64,000 nucleotides of DNA from Henningerozyma blattae CBS 6284 (taxonomy: Eukaryota; Ascomycota; Saccharomycetes; Saccharomycetales; Saccharomycetaceae): positions 2,108,001 to 2,172,000 of the forward strand of contig NC_020185.1 in assembly GCF_000315915.1 (NCBI RefSeq), read 5' to 3'. Position numbers and translations under genes: made by a program. Positions within the stretch are counted from its first letter, which is position 1. Each line of letters opens with the position of its first letter. A model generated the notes under the pieces. It was not told where the DNA came from and did not search any database. It saw nothing but the letters and a program-made list of their open reading frames with translations. Below, in pieces: positions 9,622-18,220 of the stretch.

Positions 9622-10473
9622 TTAAATGTAGATCCCTTGGTCAAAAGAATCTGGCATTTCTTTACCATAAAGACCTTCCCAGGATATTGGAGTATTGAAT
9701 TTTATGGAATTTTTTAATTCAGTTGATAGATTTTCTTTTAAATAGTTGATAAATAATTTTGCATCCATAGAATTATCACCTTCATTGACAAACATTGCGA
9801 AATAATTGATGGATTTTAATGACTCCGATAGAGGTGACCTAATTAAATCAATTGAATACTTCCAAGCATCCTGGCAAGTTGAAAGATCTTTTAATAATGA
9901 TTGTTTTGTCATTTGGAAAATTTTTGATTCAATTAATTCATTAGTTTCCTGTGAACTAATTGATAACGACAAGTTATTTAATTCTCTTAAAATTTCTTCA
10001 GAGAGATTTGGTAATTCACATGTTCCATAAGAAAATATTTTTATGGTGGCATCTGCATTATCATTATTGATTAAATAATTCTCATCTCTTGGAGAATGAG
10101 AATCTAATAGTATAACATTATCGATTTGATATTGATTAACAATTGGAACAATAGTTTTATTAATAAAAGTATTTAAATAACCAGTAATTATGGGTGTACG
10201 TTGTTGTATAAGATAAGTATCTGTTGATTGATTATAGAATAATTCAAATGAAGTTGAATAAGATTGATTATTAGGATAAATTGATGAGCTTGAATTTTTT
10301 TCAATTGGCAATTTATCTACTGGGCCTAAAAATGATAATAATGTTTCTGGAGAATATGATTTAATATGTTTGAATGCATGGATATCATTTTCAGTTGTTG
10401 AATGTAATAATAGATCAACAGTTAGTTGAGGGACATTAGCGGTTGAAACGAGTGGCAAAATTAAACTAGGCAT
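9622..10473 (-). CDS. ADD66: proteasome assembly chaperone Add66/Pba2
   Basis: Add66 (Pba2) pairs with Pba1 to chaperone assembly of the proteasome alpha-ring. The start chosen is the ATG at 10473, which gives MPSLILPLVS, aligning with the MSCLVLPLVS start of the S. cerevisiae protein; the frame upstream is Tyr/Phe-rich and unlikely to be coding. The product is 283 residues against 267. Conserved features include FYNQSTDTYLIQQRTP, the FVNEGDNSMDA segment and the PISWEGLYG end. EMC3-ADD66 adjacency in S. cerevisiae supports the call. Confidence 0.88.
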   Translation of the reverse strand: MPSLILPLVSTANVPQLTVDLLLHSTTENDIHAFKHIKSYSPETLLSFLGPVDKLPIEKNSSSSIYPNNQSYSTSFELFYNQSTDTYLIQQRTPIITGYLNTFINKTIVPIVNQYQIDNVILLDSHSPRDENYLINNDNADATIKIFSYGTCELPNLSEEILRELNNLSLSISSQETNELIESKIFQMTKQSLLKDLSTCQDAWKYSIDLIRSPLSESLKSINYFAMFVNEGDNSMDAKLFINYLKENLSTELKNSIKFNTPISWEGLYGKEMPDSFDQGIYI

Positions 10474-12101
10474 TTTTTTATTAAGTTCAATAAAAGAAAA
10501 GTTAAAATAATAATAATAACAATAATAATAAAACAGATTAAAATAATCAGGTTTCAATAATTAGTGATTGAGAATTTTGAAGGAACAAAACTTAAAAAGA
10601 AAGTGTGTTAAGCATTTGGATTAGATGATTTTGATATTGATATATAATAAATAAATTATGGTTTCGGCCGAGTATGAATGGGATGACCCTATTGTGATGT
10701 TCTTATAAAAATATAAAAAAAAAAAAACGAGTATATTAAATGCCAGTTTCATATTAGTGAATATGCTTGAGCTATAAAATATTAAAAAAATTTTTTTTAA
10801 TATATATATTTGTAATAGAGTCTTTACTGTTTTATTTGTTAGAATAATCAAATTTTCTACAATCTTGTCCATTTCATTTACGAGTAAAACTTAATTGGGA
10901 GCATATCATTTCATTCAGTTGTACATTTAGTCTAGCTATTACCACAGCTATCATTTTGTGAAACCTACTTCTCTACTCCCTCTTGTTTAAATATCTGAAA
11001 CTCGTCAAATTGTGAACTTATTTGTTGGGGGAAGAGGTAAATATGAACAAAAGACACTCTTCTCGAATGATTAATGTATTTGAGCTACTTGAGAATGTTA
11101 TGACCTCCTAAGTGAGTTTTTTTGTTGTTTGAACAACAATTTAAGATATATTTCCAATCTATTGATGAGCAGTGGTATACACATCAAATTATCGCAGATA
11201 TACAGTAGTGGATTATGTGTATAAGATATTGTGTGTGGTAAAGAGATGTTCTTGTTGTAGTATGAATAGATAGTATTGTCATGTTTCTATGAAAGTTTTT
11301 CAAACAATTTTTTTGTCGTCAGAGACTGTCATCAGAGATATACTAATATAGCGGAATGAAACTATAGGGATATTACGTCACAACAGATTAGACATTTCTA
11401 AGGGGAAAGAAGAGGATATTATACAAGTATTATTCCTACAGGTTCCTAAATTCAATGATTATGCTCAATAGTGGTCAGGAGATGTCAACCCGGTTTATAT
11501 TAAGCTTGATTTGTTGAATAAAACGGTAACACAAGGATATCGAGAGTTCAATTTTTTTTTTTATATATCAATTCCATCATCACATTGATTTAGGAAATGT
11601 AAAAGTGGGGAGACCCTGGAGGCACGCAGAGTACCCTTTTGTTTACCCATTTGGGAAACACTATTATGTATAATTAATAATCCATATCGGTATAAGACTA
11701 CGAAATTTATATATTGTTCCTAACAAAACATATTTTAAAAATAAGAATAAAAATAAAAATAAAAAAATCTAATTAATTAATTAATTAAAATAAACAAAGT
11801 AAAATAAATAACTCCCCCTTCATCTCACCAAAATATGAACAAGTGATAATTAATGGACAATACTTTAATTGCAAAAAAATAATTTTGCAAAGAAATGTTT
11901 AGTTTTTTGCAAAGAAATGTTTAGTTTTTTGCAAATGTTTTTAATTTTTTTATCTTCCCTCACGAAACCCCAGGTCGTACGAAATGATTTCAATATCCGA
12001 ATAAAAAAGTTGAAGATGAAAATGCTAGCAATTAAATCATCGTTTATATTAGAACAAAACTCAAAACAAAAAACAAAACAACAACAAAGGATAAACAAAG
12101 A
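10474..12101. other. ADD66-LSM5 intergenic region
   Basis: About 1.6 kb without a supportable gene. It holds the ADD66 promoter at the left and the LSM5 promoter at the right. Between them lies unremarkable A/T-rich sequence with frames under 100 codons and no homology I recognise. A 22-bp tandem repeat lies at 11887-11940 and a TTAA-rich run near 11770. I found no tRNA box B or C/D-box pattern here. A decayed element cannot be excluded. Confidence 0.45.
11887..11940. repeat. 22-bp tandem repeat, two and a half copies
   Basis: Two exact copies (11887-11908 and 11909-11930) of a unit beginning GCAAAGAAATG and ending in a run of T, then a partial third copy. It lies about 160-215 bp upstream of the LSM5 ATG, so it may fall in that promoter. 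Confidence 0.85.
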
Positions 12102-12395
12102 ATGGATAGTCGTATTGATACATTGAGTGTGAGTAGCAACACCACTGCATCCTTACCAGATATATTACCCTTGGAGATTATTGATAAAGCAATCAATCAA
12201 CAAGTATGGATACTTTTACAATCTCAACGAGAATTTATTGGTAAATTAATTGGGGTGGATGATTTTGTCAATGTTATAATTGAAGATGTTACAGAATATA
12301 TTGAAGATGGAGAAAGTCGAGTCATGGAACATCATGGACGGATGTTGTTGAGTGGGAATAGTATTGCTATAATTATTCCTGGAGGCAGACCTTAG
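12102..12395 (+). CDS. LSM5: Sm-like protein Lsm5
   Basis: Lsm5 is a subunit of the Lsm1-7 ring (cytoplasmic mRNA decapping and decay) and the Lsm2-8 ring (U6 snRNA 3' end, nuclear). The product is 97 residues against 93 in S. cerevisiae. Both Sm motifs are visible: Sm1 with FIGKLIGVDDFVNVII, and Sm2 with HGRMLLSGNSIAIIIPGG. The LPLEIIDKAINQ helix 1 is also conserved. The ATG at 12102 gives a short Ser/Thr-rich N-terminal extension of about 16 residues; no internal ATG better matches the family start. It converges with the coiled-coil gene, 102 bp between stops. Confidence 0.95.
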   Translation: MDSRIDTLSVSSNTTASLPDILPLEIIDKAINQQVWILLQSQREFIGKLIGVDDFVNVIIEDVTEYIEDGESRVMEHHGRMLLSGNSIAIIIPGGRP

Positions 12396-12497
12396 AGTGT
12401 GTATATATAATGGGATGTATGTATAAAAAAAAAAAAATAAAAATAGTAATTATGTATTTTTAACAAAAAAAACAAACAAACAACTTAAGAGAGCACG

Positions 12498-13604
12498 TCA
12501 CGAGTTATTCTTTAAATACAAGATTTCGTTTTGTAATTTCAATTTTGAATTTCTTTCATAATTCAAATCTGATTCGTATTGTTTTTGAGTCTCTACAAGA
12601 ATTTTTTTGAATTCATTACGAATGATGGAGATTGTCTTGTCGATGGATGAAGTATCATTGGGAGAAGAAGAACTTTGCATCTGTTGTTTTGTGACAGTCA
12701 ATTCACTATGATATATCAACAATTTTTCTTGTAATTCTCTATTTGCGGATTGTAATCTTTGAATATCTTTATTATAATTTATTCTTTCGAATTTGAATTT
12801 CTCAGTAAGGAAATCATGAGCCAATTGTAAATCTTTCAAAGCCGTTTCAGTGTCATCTATTTCATTGGAAGTGGATTTCGAAAGTGAGAGTGTAGGATTT
12901 GAATGGGAAGTGGATCGGTTTGAAAGTAAAATGTCTATACAATCTTTTAAAAAATCTAGAGGATCATTTAGATTTGAATTTATATTTTGAGGTAAGAAAT
13001 TGATATTATTTTTAATGAAATTGGAGACGATATATTTTATGATGGGTTGTAATTTGGAATTCAAAACGTTTGAATCGTAAGGTGGGAAAGTGTAGAGATT
13101 ATCTAATAATTGTAAATGTTCTGATACAAAAGTTTGTAACAGTTGTTGATCGATATTTGTATTTGATCTTAAAGATTTTTGTAAAAAGTATAGATTTTCT
13201 TCTGAGGTTAATTTTTTCTGCAAATCGACGGGTGATGAGAAGTTGGGGGCTGGTGGGTTGTTGTGGGGTAGGGGGTTGTTGTGGGGTAGGGGGTTGTTGT
13301 GGGGTAGGGGGTTGTTGGAGGATGGTGAGAAGTTGTTGGCAGCATATCGAATTGGATCCCAATAATCCAAGTTGTTTAATTGTTGTGATTGAAGTTGAGA
13401 TTGAGATGGAGGGAAATCGGAGGGTGAGATGTCTATGTTGATATTTTTAAACAAGCCTGGGTTTGCCCTTTGTAATAGATCGAGAGACATCGAGGGGTCG
13501 TGGAGGGATGGGCTTTGCGTTTGCTTTTGCACTTGCACTTGCACTTGCACTTGCACTTGCATTTGCTTTTGCTTTTGCTTTTGCTTTTGCTTTTGCTTTT
13601 GCAT
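12498..13604 (-). CDS. coiled-coil protein of unknown identity (possible Pea2)
   Basis: The 368-residue product is not recognised by sequence. It begins with a Lys-Gln dipeptide repeat turning into Val-Gln repeats (residues 2-28), then Ser/Pro/Asn/Gln-rich sequence containing three PLPHNN-type units, then a helical region from about 130. The C-terminal part (about 245-368) looks like a coiled coil, with heptad-spaced Leu/Ile/Phe among Glu and Lys. In S. cerevisiae LSM5 (YER146W) lies near the oppositely oriented PEA2 (YER149C), whose polarisome product is about 420 residues with a C-terminal coiled coil. Orientation, size and architecture fit PEA2, but this rests on synteny and shape only. 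It is divergent from the SIT4-type gene across 149 bp containing TATATAAA. Confidence 0.6.
   Translation of the reverse strand: MQKQKQKQKQKQKQMQVQVQVQVQVQKQTQSPSLHDPSMSLDLLQRANPGLFKNINIDISPSDFPPSQSQLQSQQLNNLDYWDPIRYAANNFSPSSNNPLPHNNPLPHNNPLPHNNPPAPNFSSPVDLQKKLTSEENLYFLQKSLRSNTNIDQQLLQTFVSEHLQLLDNLYTFPPYDSNVLNSKLQPIIKYIVSNFIKNNINFLPQNINSNLNDPLDFLKDCIDILLSNRSTSHSNPTLSLSKSTSNEIDDTETALKDLQLAHDFLTEKFKFERINYNKDIQRLQSANRELQEKLLIYHSELTVTKQQMQSSSSPNDTSSIDKTISIIRNEFKKILVETQKQYESDLNYERNSKLKLQNEILYLKNNS
13258..13317. repeat. 18-bp in-frame minisatellite in the coiled-coil gene
   Basis: Three copies of an 18-bp unit (13258-13275, 13276-13293, 13294-13311) and a partial fourth. On the minus strand each unit encodes six residues of the PLPHNN type. 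Because the unit is a multiple of three, copy-number change keeps the frame. Confidence 0.85.
13519..13604. repeat. hexanucleotide repeat at the gene start
   Basis: A run of TTGCAC then TTGCTT hexamers covering the first codons of the minus-strand coiled-coil gene. It encodes alternating Gln with Val or Lys. It begins directly after the start codon, so the N-terminus is set by repeat copy number. Confidence 0.85.
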
Positions 13605-13753
13605 TGTTTATATAAACAGACGCAGACGCGATTTACCCGGCGTTTGCAAAATTCTCGCGTCTCTTATTTGCATTGAAAATAATAATAGAAAAAAAAAAAA
13701 AGCTCATTGCAAATCCATACGCATCTGTTAAGCAGAACAAAGTGCCAACGGCA

Positions 13754-14659
13754 ATGCTGGATAGAGTGTTTCAACAGATCAAAGCCGGAGCACACATAGA
13801 AGAAGAAGCAGTTTACGAAGTATGTCTACGGGCCCAAGAATTGCTAGTGACTGAAGCAAATATTGGGGTGGTCGATACGCCAGTGATCATCTGCGGGGAC
13901 CTCCACGGCCAATTGCACGATCTTTGGACGTTGTTTGAGAACAACGGTGATGTGAGTGACAACCGGTACTTGTTCTTGGGCGATTTCGTGGACCGAGGGT
14001 TTTATTCGTTGGAAAGTTTTCTGTTGCTGTTGTTGTGCAAGTTGCGGTATCCGGATCGAGTAACGCTATTGCGCGGTAACCATGAAAGCCGCCAAATCAC
14101 TCGAGTGTATGGGTTTTACGATGAGGTGTTACGCAAGTATGGGAACAGCAGCGTATGGAGGGCCTGTTGTGAAGTGTTTGATTATTTGGCACTGGGCGCT
14201 GTGGTGGACGGGAGGATATTTTGTGTGCATGGAGGGTTATCGCCGGAGATTTGTGAACTGGATCGAGCTCGTGCCATCGATCGTAAGCAAGAGGTGCCCC
14301 ACGAGGGTGCGATGTGTGATTTATTGTGGAGTGATCCAGAACAGGTCCGTGGATGGGCTGTGTCACCAAGAGGAGCCGGGTATCTGTTTGGTCGGTCACA
14401 AGTGAGTGCATTTTTGCATACGAATGGATTGGACCAAGTAGCAAGAGCCCATCAGTTGGTGATGGAAGGGTATCGAGAGATGTTTGGTGGGCGGCTAGTG
14501 ACGGTGTGGTCTGCACCAAACTACTGTTACCGCTGTGGCAATGTTGCTGCGGTGATGCGAGTGCCAGAAGCAGGTGAGGCAGAGTATCGAGTGTTTGAGA
14601 GTGCAGGTGGACCAGCAGGAGGGTTGCCAGTGAGAGGAGGACGGGACTACTTTTTGTGA
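13754..14659 (+). CDS. SIT4: Sit4-type PP2A-like serine/threonine phosphatase
   Basis: Metallophosphatase of the PPP family closest to Sit4 (PP6 type), which acts with SAP subunits in G1/S progression and TORC1 signalling. The first in-frame ATG is 13754, giving 301 residues against 311. Metal-binding motifs GDLHGQ, GDFVDRG and LRGNHESR (about 105-112) are intact, as are [23 protein letters not shown] and the C-terminal DYFL-type end needed for methylation. [15 protein letters not shown] and [16 protein letters not shown] favour Sit4 over the related Ppg1, which is longer (368). The N-terminus is short and divergent. The coding sequence is far richer in G+C than its neighbours (31 of 60 bases at 14281-14340 by hand count). 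Confidence 0.8.
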   Translation: MLDRVFQQIKAGAHIEEEAVYEVCLRAQELLVTEANIGVVDTPVIICGDLHGQLHDLWTLFENNGDVSDNRYLFLGDFVDRGFYSLESFLLLLLCKLRYPDRVTLLRGNHESRQITRVYGFYDEVLRKYGNSSVWRACCEVFDYLALGAVVDGRIFCVHGGLSPEICELDRARAIDRKQEVPHEGAMCDLLWSDPEQVRGWAVSPRGAGYLFGRSQVSAFLHTNGLDQVARAHQLVMEGYREMFGGRLVTVWSAPNYCYRCGNVAAVMRVPEAGEAEYRVFESAGGPAGGLPVRGGRDYFL

Positions 14660-15594
14660 CGCGCCACAAAAAACAAGGCACGGCCGCGCCACAAAAACGC
14701 TGCGCCACAAAAACGCCGCGCACGTGCCGTGCCCTCGTCCAGGATGACGCCACTGCCCACTGCCCACTGCCCACCGCCTGGCCAGCCACCCCTTTCCTGA
14801 CGCCTTTCCTGACCTTTCCTGACCTATCCTGACCTGCCCTGACCTGCCCTGACGCCCTGTCCGTTTCTTGCTTAAGCTTCACTTAGACTTCCGGATCGGG
14901 TTTTAAGATACGCACGCATCGGGCGACTCCGTGGGCAGAGAACACGTCGCACGGCCGTGCCGCGCCCAGACTGCGCCGCGGAAAACACGCTTGGCACGCC
15001 CCTTGGCCTTGCGACCCCTTGGTATCGATGCCCTTTGCCCTTAGTGCATGTGCTCTGCCTCTGCCTCTGCCTCTGCCTCTGCCTATGACCAATGCACTAC
15101 GCCCATGCCCTACGCCCCACGCCCTACGCCATGCACCACACTCCACTGCTTAACTCCCAGTTCCACTGCTTAACTCCCAGTTCCACTGCTTAACTCCCAG
15201 TTCTACTGCTTAACTCCCAGTTCGTCCCTCCCATCGCCTAATACCAATCTGCCTTTTCCCTTCCTAGTCCAATCTCCTGCCACCCGGACATCTCGCACAC
15301 GGTTAGTAAGTGAAACAGGGACAAGGGACACAGGAGGGCACGCTCGCCCCAGACACGTCCGTACACGCTGCAAGTTGCAAAACTCATCGGCGACCGGTGT
15401 GTGTCTCACGCCCGCATCTGCATCTGTATCTGCATCCGCATCCGCATCCGCATCCGCATCTACGTTTGCGCCTCCGTACCCCTCTGCGCCCTCGCCTTGT
15501 TTACTCAAACTTTCTCCCTCGAAAAATCTTTTAACCCCCTCCATGCCCCTTTGTTGTGTGGGCATCGAGTATCGGATGGTCTTCCCGACAGCCA
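14660..15594. repeat. G+C-rich intergenic region packed with short tandem repeats
   Basis: About 930 bp between the SIT4-type gene and the GPI-protein promoter. In order: three copies of a GCGCCACAAAAA-type 12-mer (14660-14715), CACTGCC repeats (about 14748-14773), ten-base CCTGACCTTT-like repeats (about 14795-14855), GCCTCT hexamers (about 15054-15085), a 20-bp unit four times (15143-15222), and GCATCC/GCATCT hexamers (about 15412-15462). Open frames seen here on both strands are products of the repeats and base composition. No gene supported. Confidence 0.75.
15143..15222. repeat. 20-bp minisatellite, four tandem copies
   Basis: Four head-to-tail copies of CCACTGCTTAACTCCCAGTT at 15143, 15163, 15183 and 15203. 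Only the last copy differs, by one base near its start. The near identity implies recent expansion or homogenisation. Confidence 0.92.
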
Positions 15595-15602
15595 TATATA
15601 AA
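15595..15602 (+). promoter_or_regulatory. TATA box of the GPI-protein gene
   Basis: TATATAAA lies 103-110 bp upstream of the ATG at 15705. It is followed by a strongly pyrimidine-rich, C-rich leader (about 15660-15704), a layout common for highly expressed yeast genes. Confidence 0.6.
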
Positions 15603-15704
15603 CATCGATTTACCTGCCATAATCGAATCGATTGTCTGTTCTGTATGTCCAAGATCAACATCTCCCTCACACACCCTCCCTCACTCACCCCCCCATCTCA
15701 CACT

Positions 15705-16346
15705 ATGAAATTCTCTGCTGCTGCTTTGATCTCCACTTTGGCCGTCGCCGCCTCTGCCCAAGATGATAACTCCACCGAAGTCTATTCTTTGGCCAGTAAC
15801 GAAACCGAGTTTTTGAACTTGACTGATTTCGATGCTCCTTTGAACATCACTTTTAACGACAACACCACCTATGTCAACGGTACCAACATATCCACTTTGG
15901 TGTTCAACGAAACCACCGGTAACATCACAAACATCACTTTGTCCAGCTTCAACGGTTCCGAAATCACCGGCACTTTGACCAACTTGACTGGCGGTGCTCT
16001 AGGTTTCAACTGTTCCTACGTCAACGGTACTTTGATCTTGAAGGAGACTTTGACCAAGTTGGTCACTGTCCCAACCGAAGACACCACTTTTGTCACCAAC
16101 GGTGCCACCTACTCTGCCACTGCCAACCAGTCCTTGACCATTACCGATTGTCCATGTGTCGCCACAAGAGTCTACGTCAGAGGTAACATCACCGAACAAT
16201 TCTCTGCCAACGACACCCGTTTCACTGTTCCAGTAAACGGTACTTACTTCCCAGAAGACGAAGACAAGAAGAAGAAGAAGTCCAACGCCGGTGGTAAGCT
16301 AGTCCCAGCCTTTGGTTTGGCCCAACTGGTCATGATGATGTTGTAG
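15705..16346 (+). CDS. small, heavily N-glycosylated GPI-type cell-wall protein
   Basis: The 213-residue product begins at the ATG at 15705 with a clear signal peptide (MKFSAAALISTLAVAASA). By count it carries 18 N-x-S/T sequons in under 200 mature residues. A SLTITDCPC segment resembles the TITDCPC motifs of fungal GPI wall proteins. The C-terminus has a Lys stretch, a small-residue SNAGG candidate omega site and a short hydrophobic tail ending VMMML, as expected for a GPI signal. Codons are strongly biased to TTG, AAC, GGT, ACC and GTC, the preferred set of abundant yeast proteins. I do not recognise a specific orthologue; a structural mannoprotein is the likeliest role. It converges with HAM1. 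Confidence 0.8.
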   Translation: MKFSAAALISTLAVAASAQDDNSTEVYSLASNETEFLNLTDFDAPLNITFNDNTTYVNGTNISTLVFNETTGNITNITLSSFNGSEITGTLTNLTGGALGFNCSYVNGTLILKETLTKLVTVPTEDTTFVTNGATYSATANQSLTITDCPCVATRVYVRGNITEQFSANDTRFTVPVNGTYFPEDEDKKKKKSNAGGKLVPAFGLAQLVMMML

Positions 16347-16773
16347 TGTTGCTCTAATACCCTTTTTCACTTTTCCACTTTTCCACTTCGTCCACTTTTC
16401 CACTTTTTAATTTCAATTTCAATTTCAATTTCGAGCCTCGGCGGCAACGATGCTGCGTTTCTTTTTTTTTATTCTTTCGGGCCCATTATACATATGAAGA
16501 TGCACTGGTGCAACCGGCTCTTCCCCTTTTCGGACCTCCTCTAGTTCTATTACCTATTTTATATTCTATATCAAATTTTATTACTATTACTTTATTTTAC
16601 TTTATTTTACTTTATTTTACTTTATTTTACTTTACTTTACTTTACTTTACTTAACTTTACTCTATCTTATTTTCTCTATCTTATTTTCTCTATCTTATTT
16701 TCTCTATAATCTAACTAATTACCAAAGTACGTTTTTACAGCAGAAAGATCTTGGCACTCCCTATTTGCACTCC
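16347..16773. repeat. intergenic region with several tandem repeats
   Basis: 427 bp between the convergent GPI-protein gene and HAM1. It contains CCACTTTT repeats (about 16363-16408), AATTTC hexamers (about 16409-16433), TTTTACTTTA-type repeats (about 16580-16655) and a 14-bp CTATCTTATTTTCT unit three times (about 16662-16705). It serves as 3' flank for both genes. Confidence 0.7.
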
Positions 16774-17355
16774 CTATTTGCACGCCCTTGCACCTTCAGG
16801 GCCCCCTAGATATTCCCGCATCTGTCCAAACGCCCTGCCACGGTGCGACAGCCCGTTTTTCTTTTCTTTGCTCATTTCCGCATACGTCTCGCCATCGCCT
16901 TCCACCGGCTCGAAGATCGAATCCCATCCGAAATCGGTCGGACCACGGCTTTCCACAATAACACCTTGTGTCTTTCCTTGGAATACTACATTCTTGTCAC
17001 CATCGTAATAAGCGATCGTAGTCACCGCACTGGCCCCCTTATTACTAAAAGGGTCCAACAACCTAACCATCTTTGCTAATCCAAGACTCTTGACAAACCA
17101 TTTCACATATGCTCCCGGTAAACCGTTAAACTCATCAAAAATCAACGCTGTGTCTTCTACAAACACACGCTTGCCACTACCTACTAACTTCTTGGCTTGT
17201 TCCAACTTGTGCAACGCAATCGTCTCAAGATCGGTTTCTTGCAATTCGTCCAAATCTAACGCTTCATTGGTGATGTTGTAGCTCCCGCCAAGAATACTAT
17301 TCACTTCTTTCAACTTGTTCAAATTACCAGTAACAAAGATAATAGGTTCATTCAT
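16774..17355 (-). CDS. HAM1: inosine triphosphate pyrophosphatase Ham1
   Basis: Ham1 hydrolyses ITP, dITP and XTP to the monophosphates, keeping deaminated purines out of nucleic acids. The product is 193 residues against 197. Family motifs are present in order: FVTGNLNKLKEV at 7-18, FVEDTALIFDEFNGLPGAY in the middle, FGWDSIFEP, YAEMSKEKK, and SHRGRAF near the C-terminus. The ATG at 17355 is the natural start. The C-terminal codons overlap a short tandem duplication, and the last residues (GGPEGARACK) differ from the family. It diverges from the FMP16-type gene across 330 bp. Confidence 0.96.
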   Translation of the reverse strand: MNEPIIFVTGNLNKLKEVNSILGGSYNITNEALDLDELQETDLETIALHKLEQAKKLVGSGKRVFVEDTALIFDEFNGLPGAYVKWFVKSLGLAKMVRLLDPFSNKGASAVTTIAYYDGDKNVVFQGKTQGVIVESRGPTDFGWDSIFEPVEGDGETYAEMSKEKKNGLSHRGRAFGQMREYLGGPEGARACK

Positions 17356-17603
17356 TTTGGCCTTTCCAGCTTTCTTTTCTTTTTGAGACTTGGAAGCACT
17401 TGATGCAATTTTCTTTTTTTTTTAATGCTAAGGCGAACTGATTGAAATTTATTTCATCAGATAAGAGATGAGGGTGTCTGGGCGCATCGGAATGCTTTCC
17501 CAATAGGCAGAAAACATTCTCGCACCCCTAATGGAATGCTTTATTTTATTTGGATAATGGGACCATATCGACAATAGTTTACTTTGACATATATAAGCAG
17601 ATC

Positions 17604-17668
17604 AAGCCTCTCTGCCAATCGACAAGCCTCTCTGCCAATCGACAAGCCTCTCTGCCAATCAACAAGCC
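17604..17668. repeat. 20-bp tandem repeat in the leader of the FMP16-type gene
   Basis: Three copies of a 20-bp unit AAGCCTCTCTGCCAATCGAC (17604, 17624, 17644; the third with one change) plus a five-base remnant. They lie between a TATATAAG at 17590-17597 and the ATG at 17686, with an 11-C run at 17671-17681. If the TATA is used, the repeats fall at or just after the transcription start. Confidence 0.88.
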
Positions 17669-17685
17669 AACCCCCCCCCCCAGCA

Positions 17686-17937
17686 ATGTTCCGCAGAAAT
17701 ATTTACACCACTGCAAAACTCTTCCAAGCACAATTGAAAAAACATCTCTCCCAAACGGAAAGACAAGACCAATCTCTTTTCAAAAGAAATAAAAAATTAT
17801 TAGAAGATATGGAATTCCATTCTCACAAGAAAAGATTCACCAAAAAAGCTGGAATGAGACCTTCCATGGAAGAATTGAAAAAAATGGGCGATGATGCAAG
17901 AATAGAGCAGAATAGACCAGATGACGGTGTTTACTAG
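17686..17937 (+). CDS. FMP16: small mitochondrial protein, probable Fmp16
   Basis: The product has 83 residues, with an N-terminus typical of a mitochondrial presequence (MFRRNIYTTAKLF, basic and hydroxylated, no acids). A Lys-rich helical middle and an acidic end, DDARIEQNRPDDGVY, follow. S. cerevisiae Fmp16 (YDR070C, 93 residues, mitochondrial, function unknown) ends with the same kind of motif as I recall it, and YDR070C lies close to OCA6 (YDR067C), the next gene here. The assignment rests on that C-terminal motif, size and synteny. The start at 17686 is the first ATG after the TATA and repeat leader. Confidence 0.65.
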   Translation: MFRRNIYTTAKLFQAQLKKHLSQTERQDQSLFKRNKKLLEDMEFHSHKKRFTKKAGMRPSMEELKKMGDDARIEQNRPDDGVY

Positions 17938-18220
17938 CTCCCCCCCTCCCCCACTATAGTGTCTATATAATGTTTATTCATTTTAATGTCATTTTTTGTT
18001 TGCCTTTCCCTTCTATAGCCGCGGATATAAATCGACACTCATTTTTTCCCCCTCCCTCCGGGTAACAATCGCCTGAATGGGGTGTTCTTTTTCTTTTGTT
18101 TTAAAAAATATAAAAGTATAAAAATATAAAAATATAAAAATATAAAAATATAAAATTTATATATTTCAACACCTACATATACATTCTTTTGCAAATTTGC
18201 AATTCTCTTAGTAACCCACC

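Noticed and set aside
13754..14659. Identity as PPG1 rather than SIT4
   Set aside because: Ppg1 is longer and has a different region between the metal motifs and the C-terminus; [15 protein letters not shown] and the [11 protein letters not shown] segment follow Sit4.
13754..14659. Horizontal transfer of the G+C-rich phosphatase
   Set aside because: The protein is clearly yeast Sit4-like and the neighbouring spacers share the high G+C, so a regional bias is more likely than transfer.
14097..15688. Minus-strand open frames of 87-261 codons across the SIT4-type gene and the repeat island
   Set aside because: The first overlaps a clear phosphatase gene in antisense; the others translate tandem repeats. 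Composition, not coding, keeps them open.
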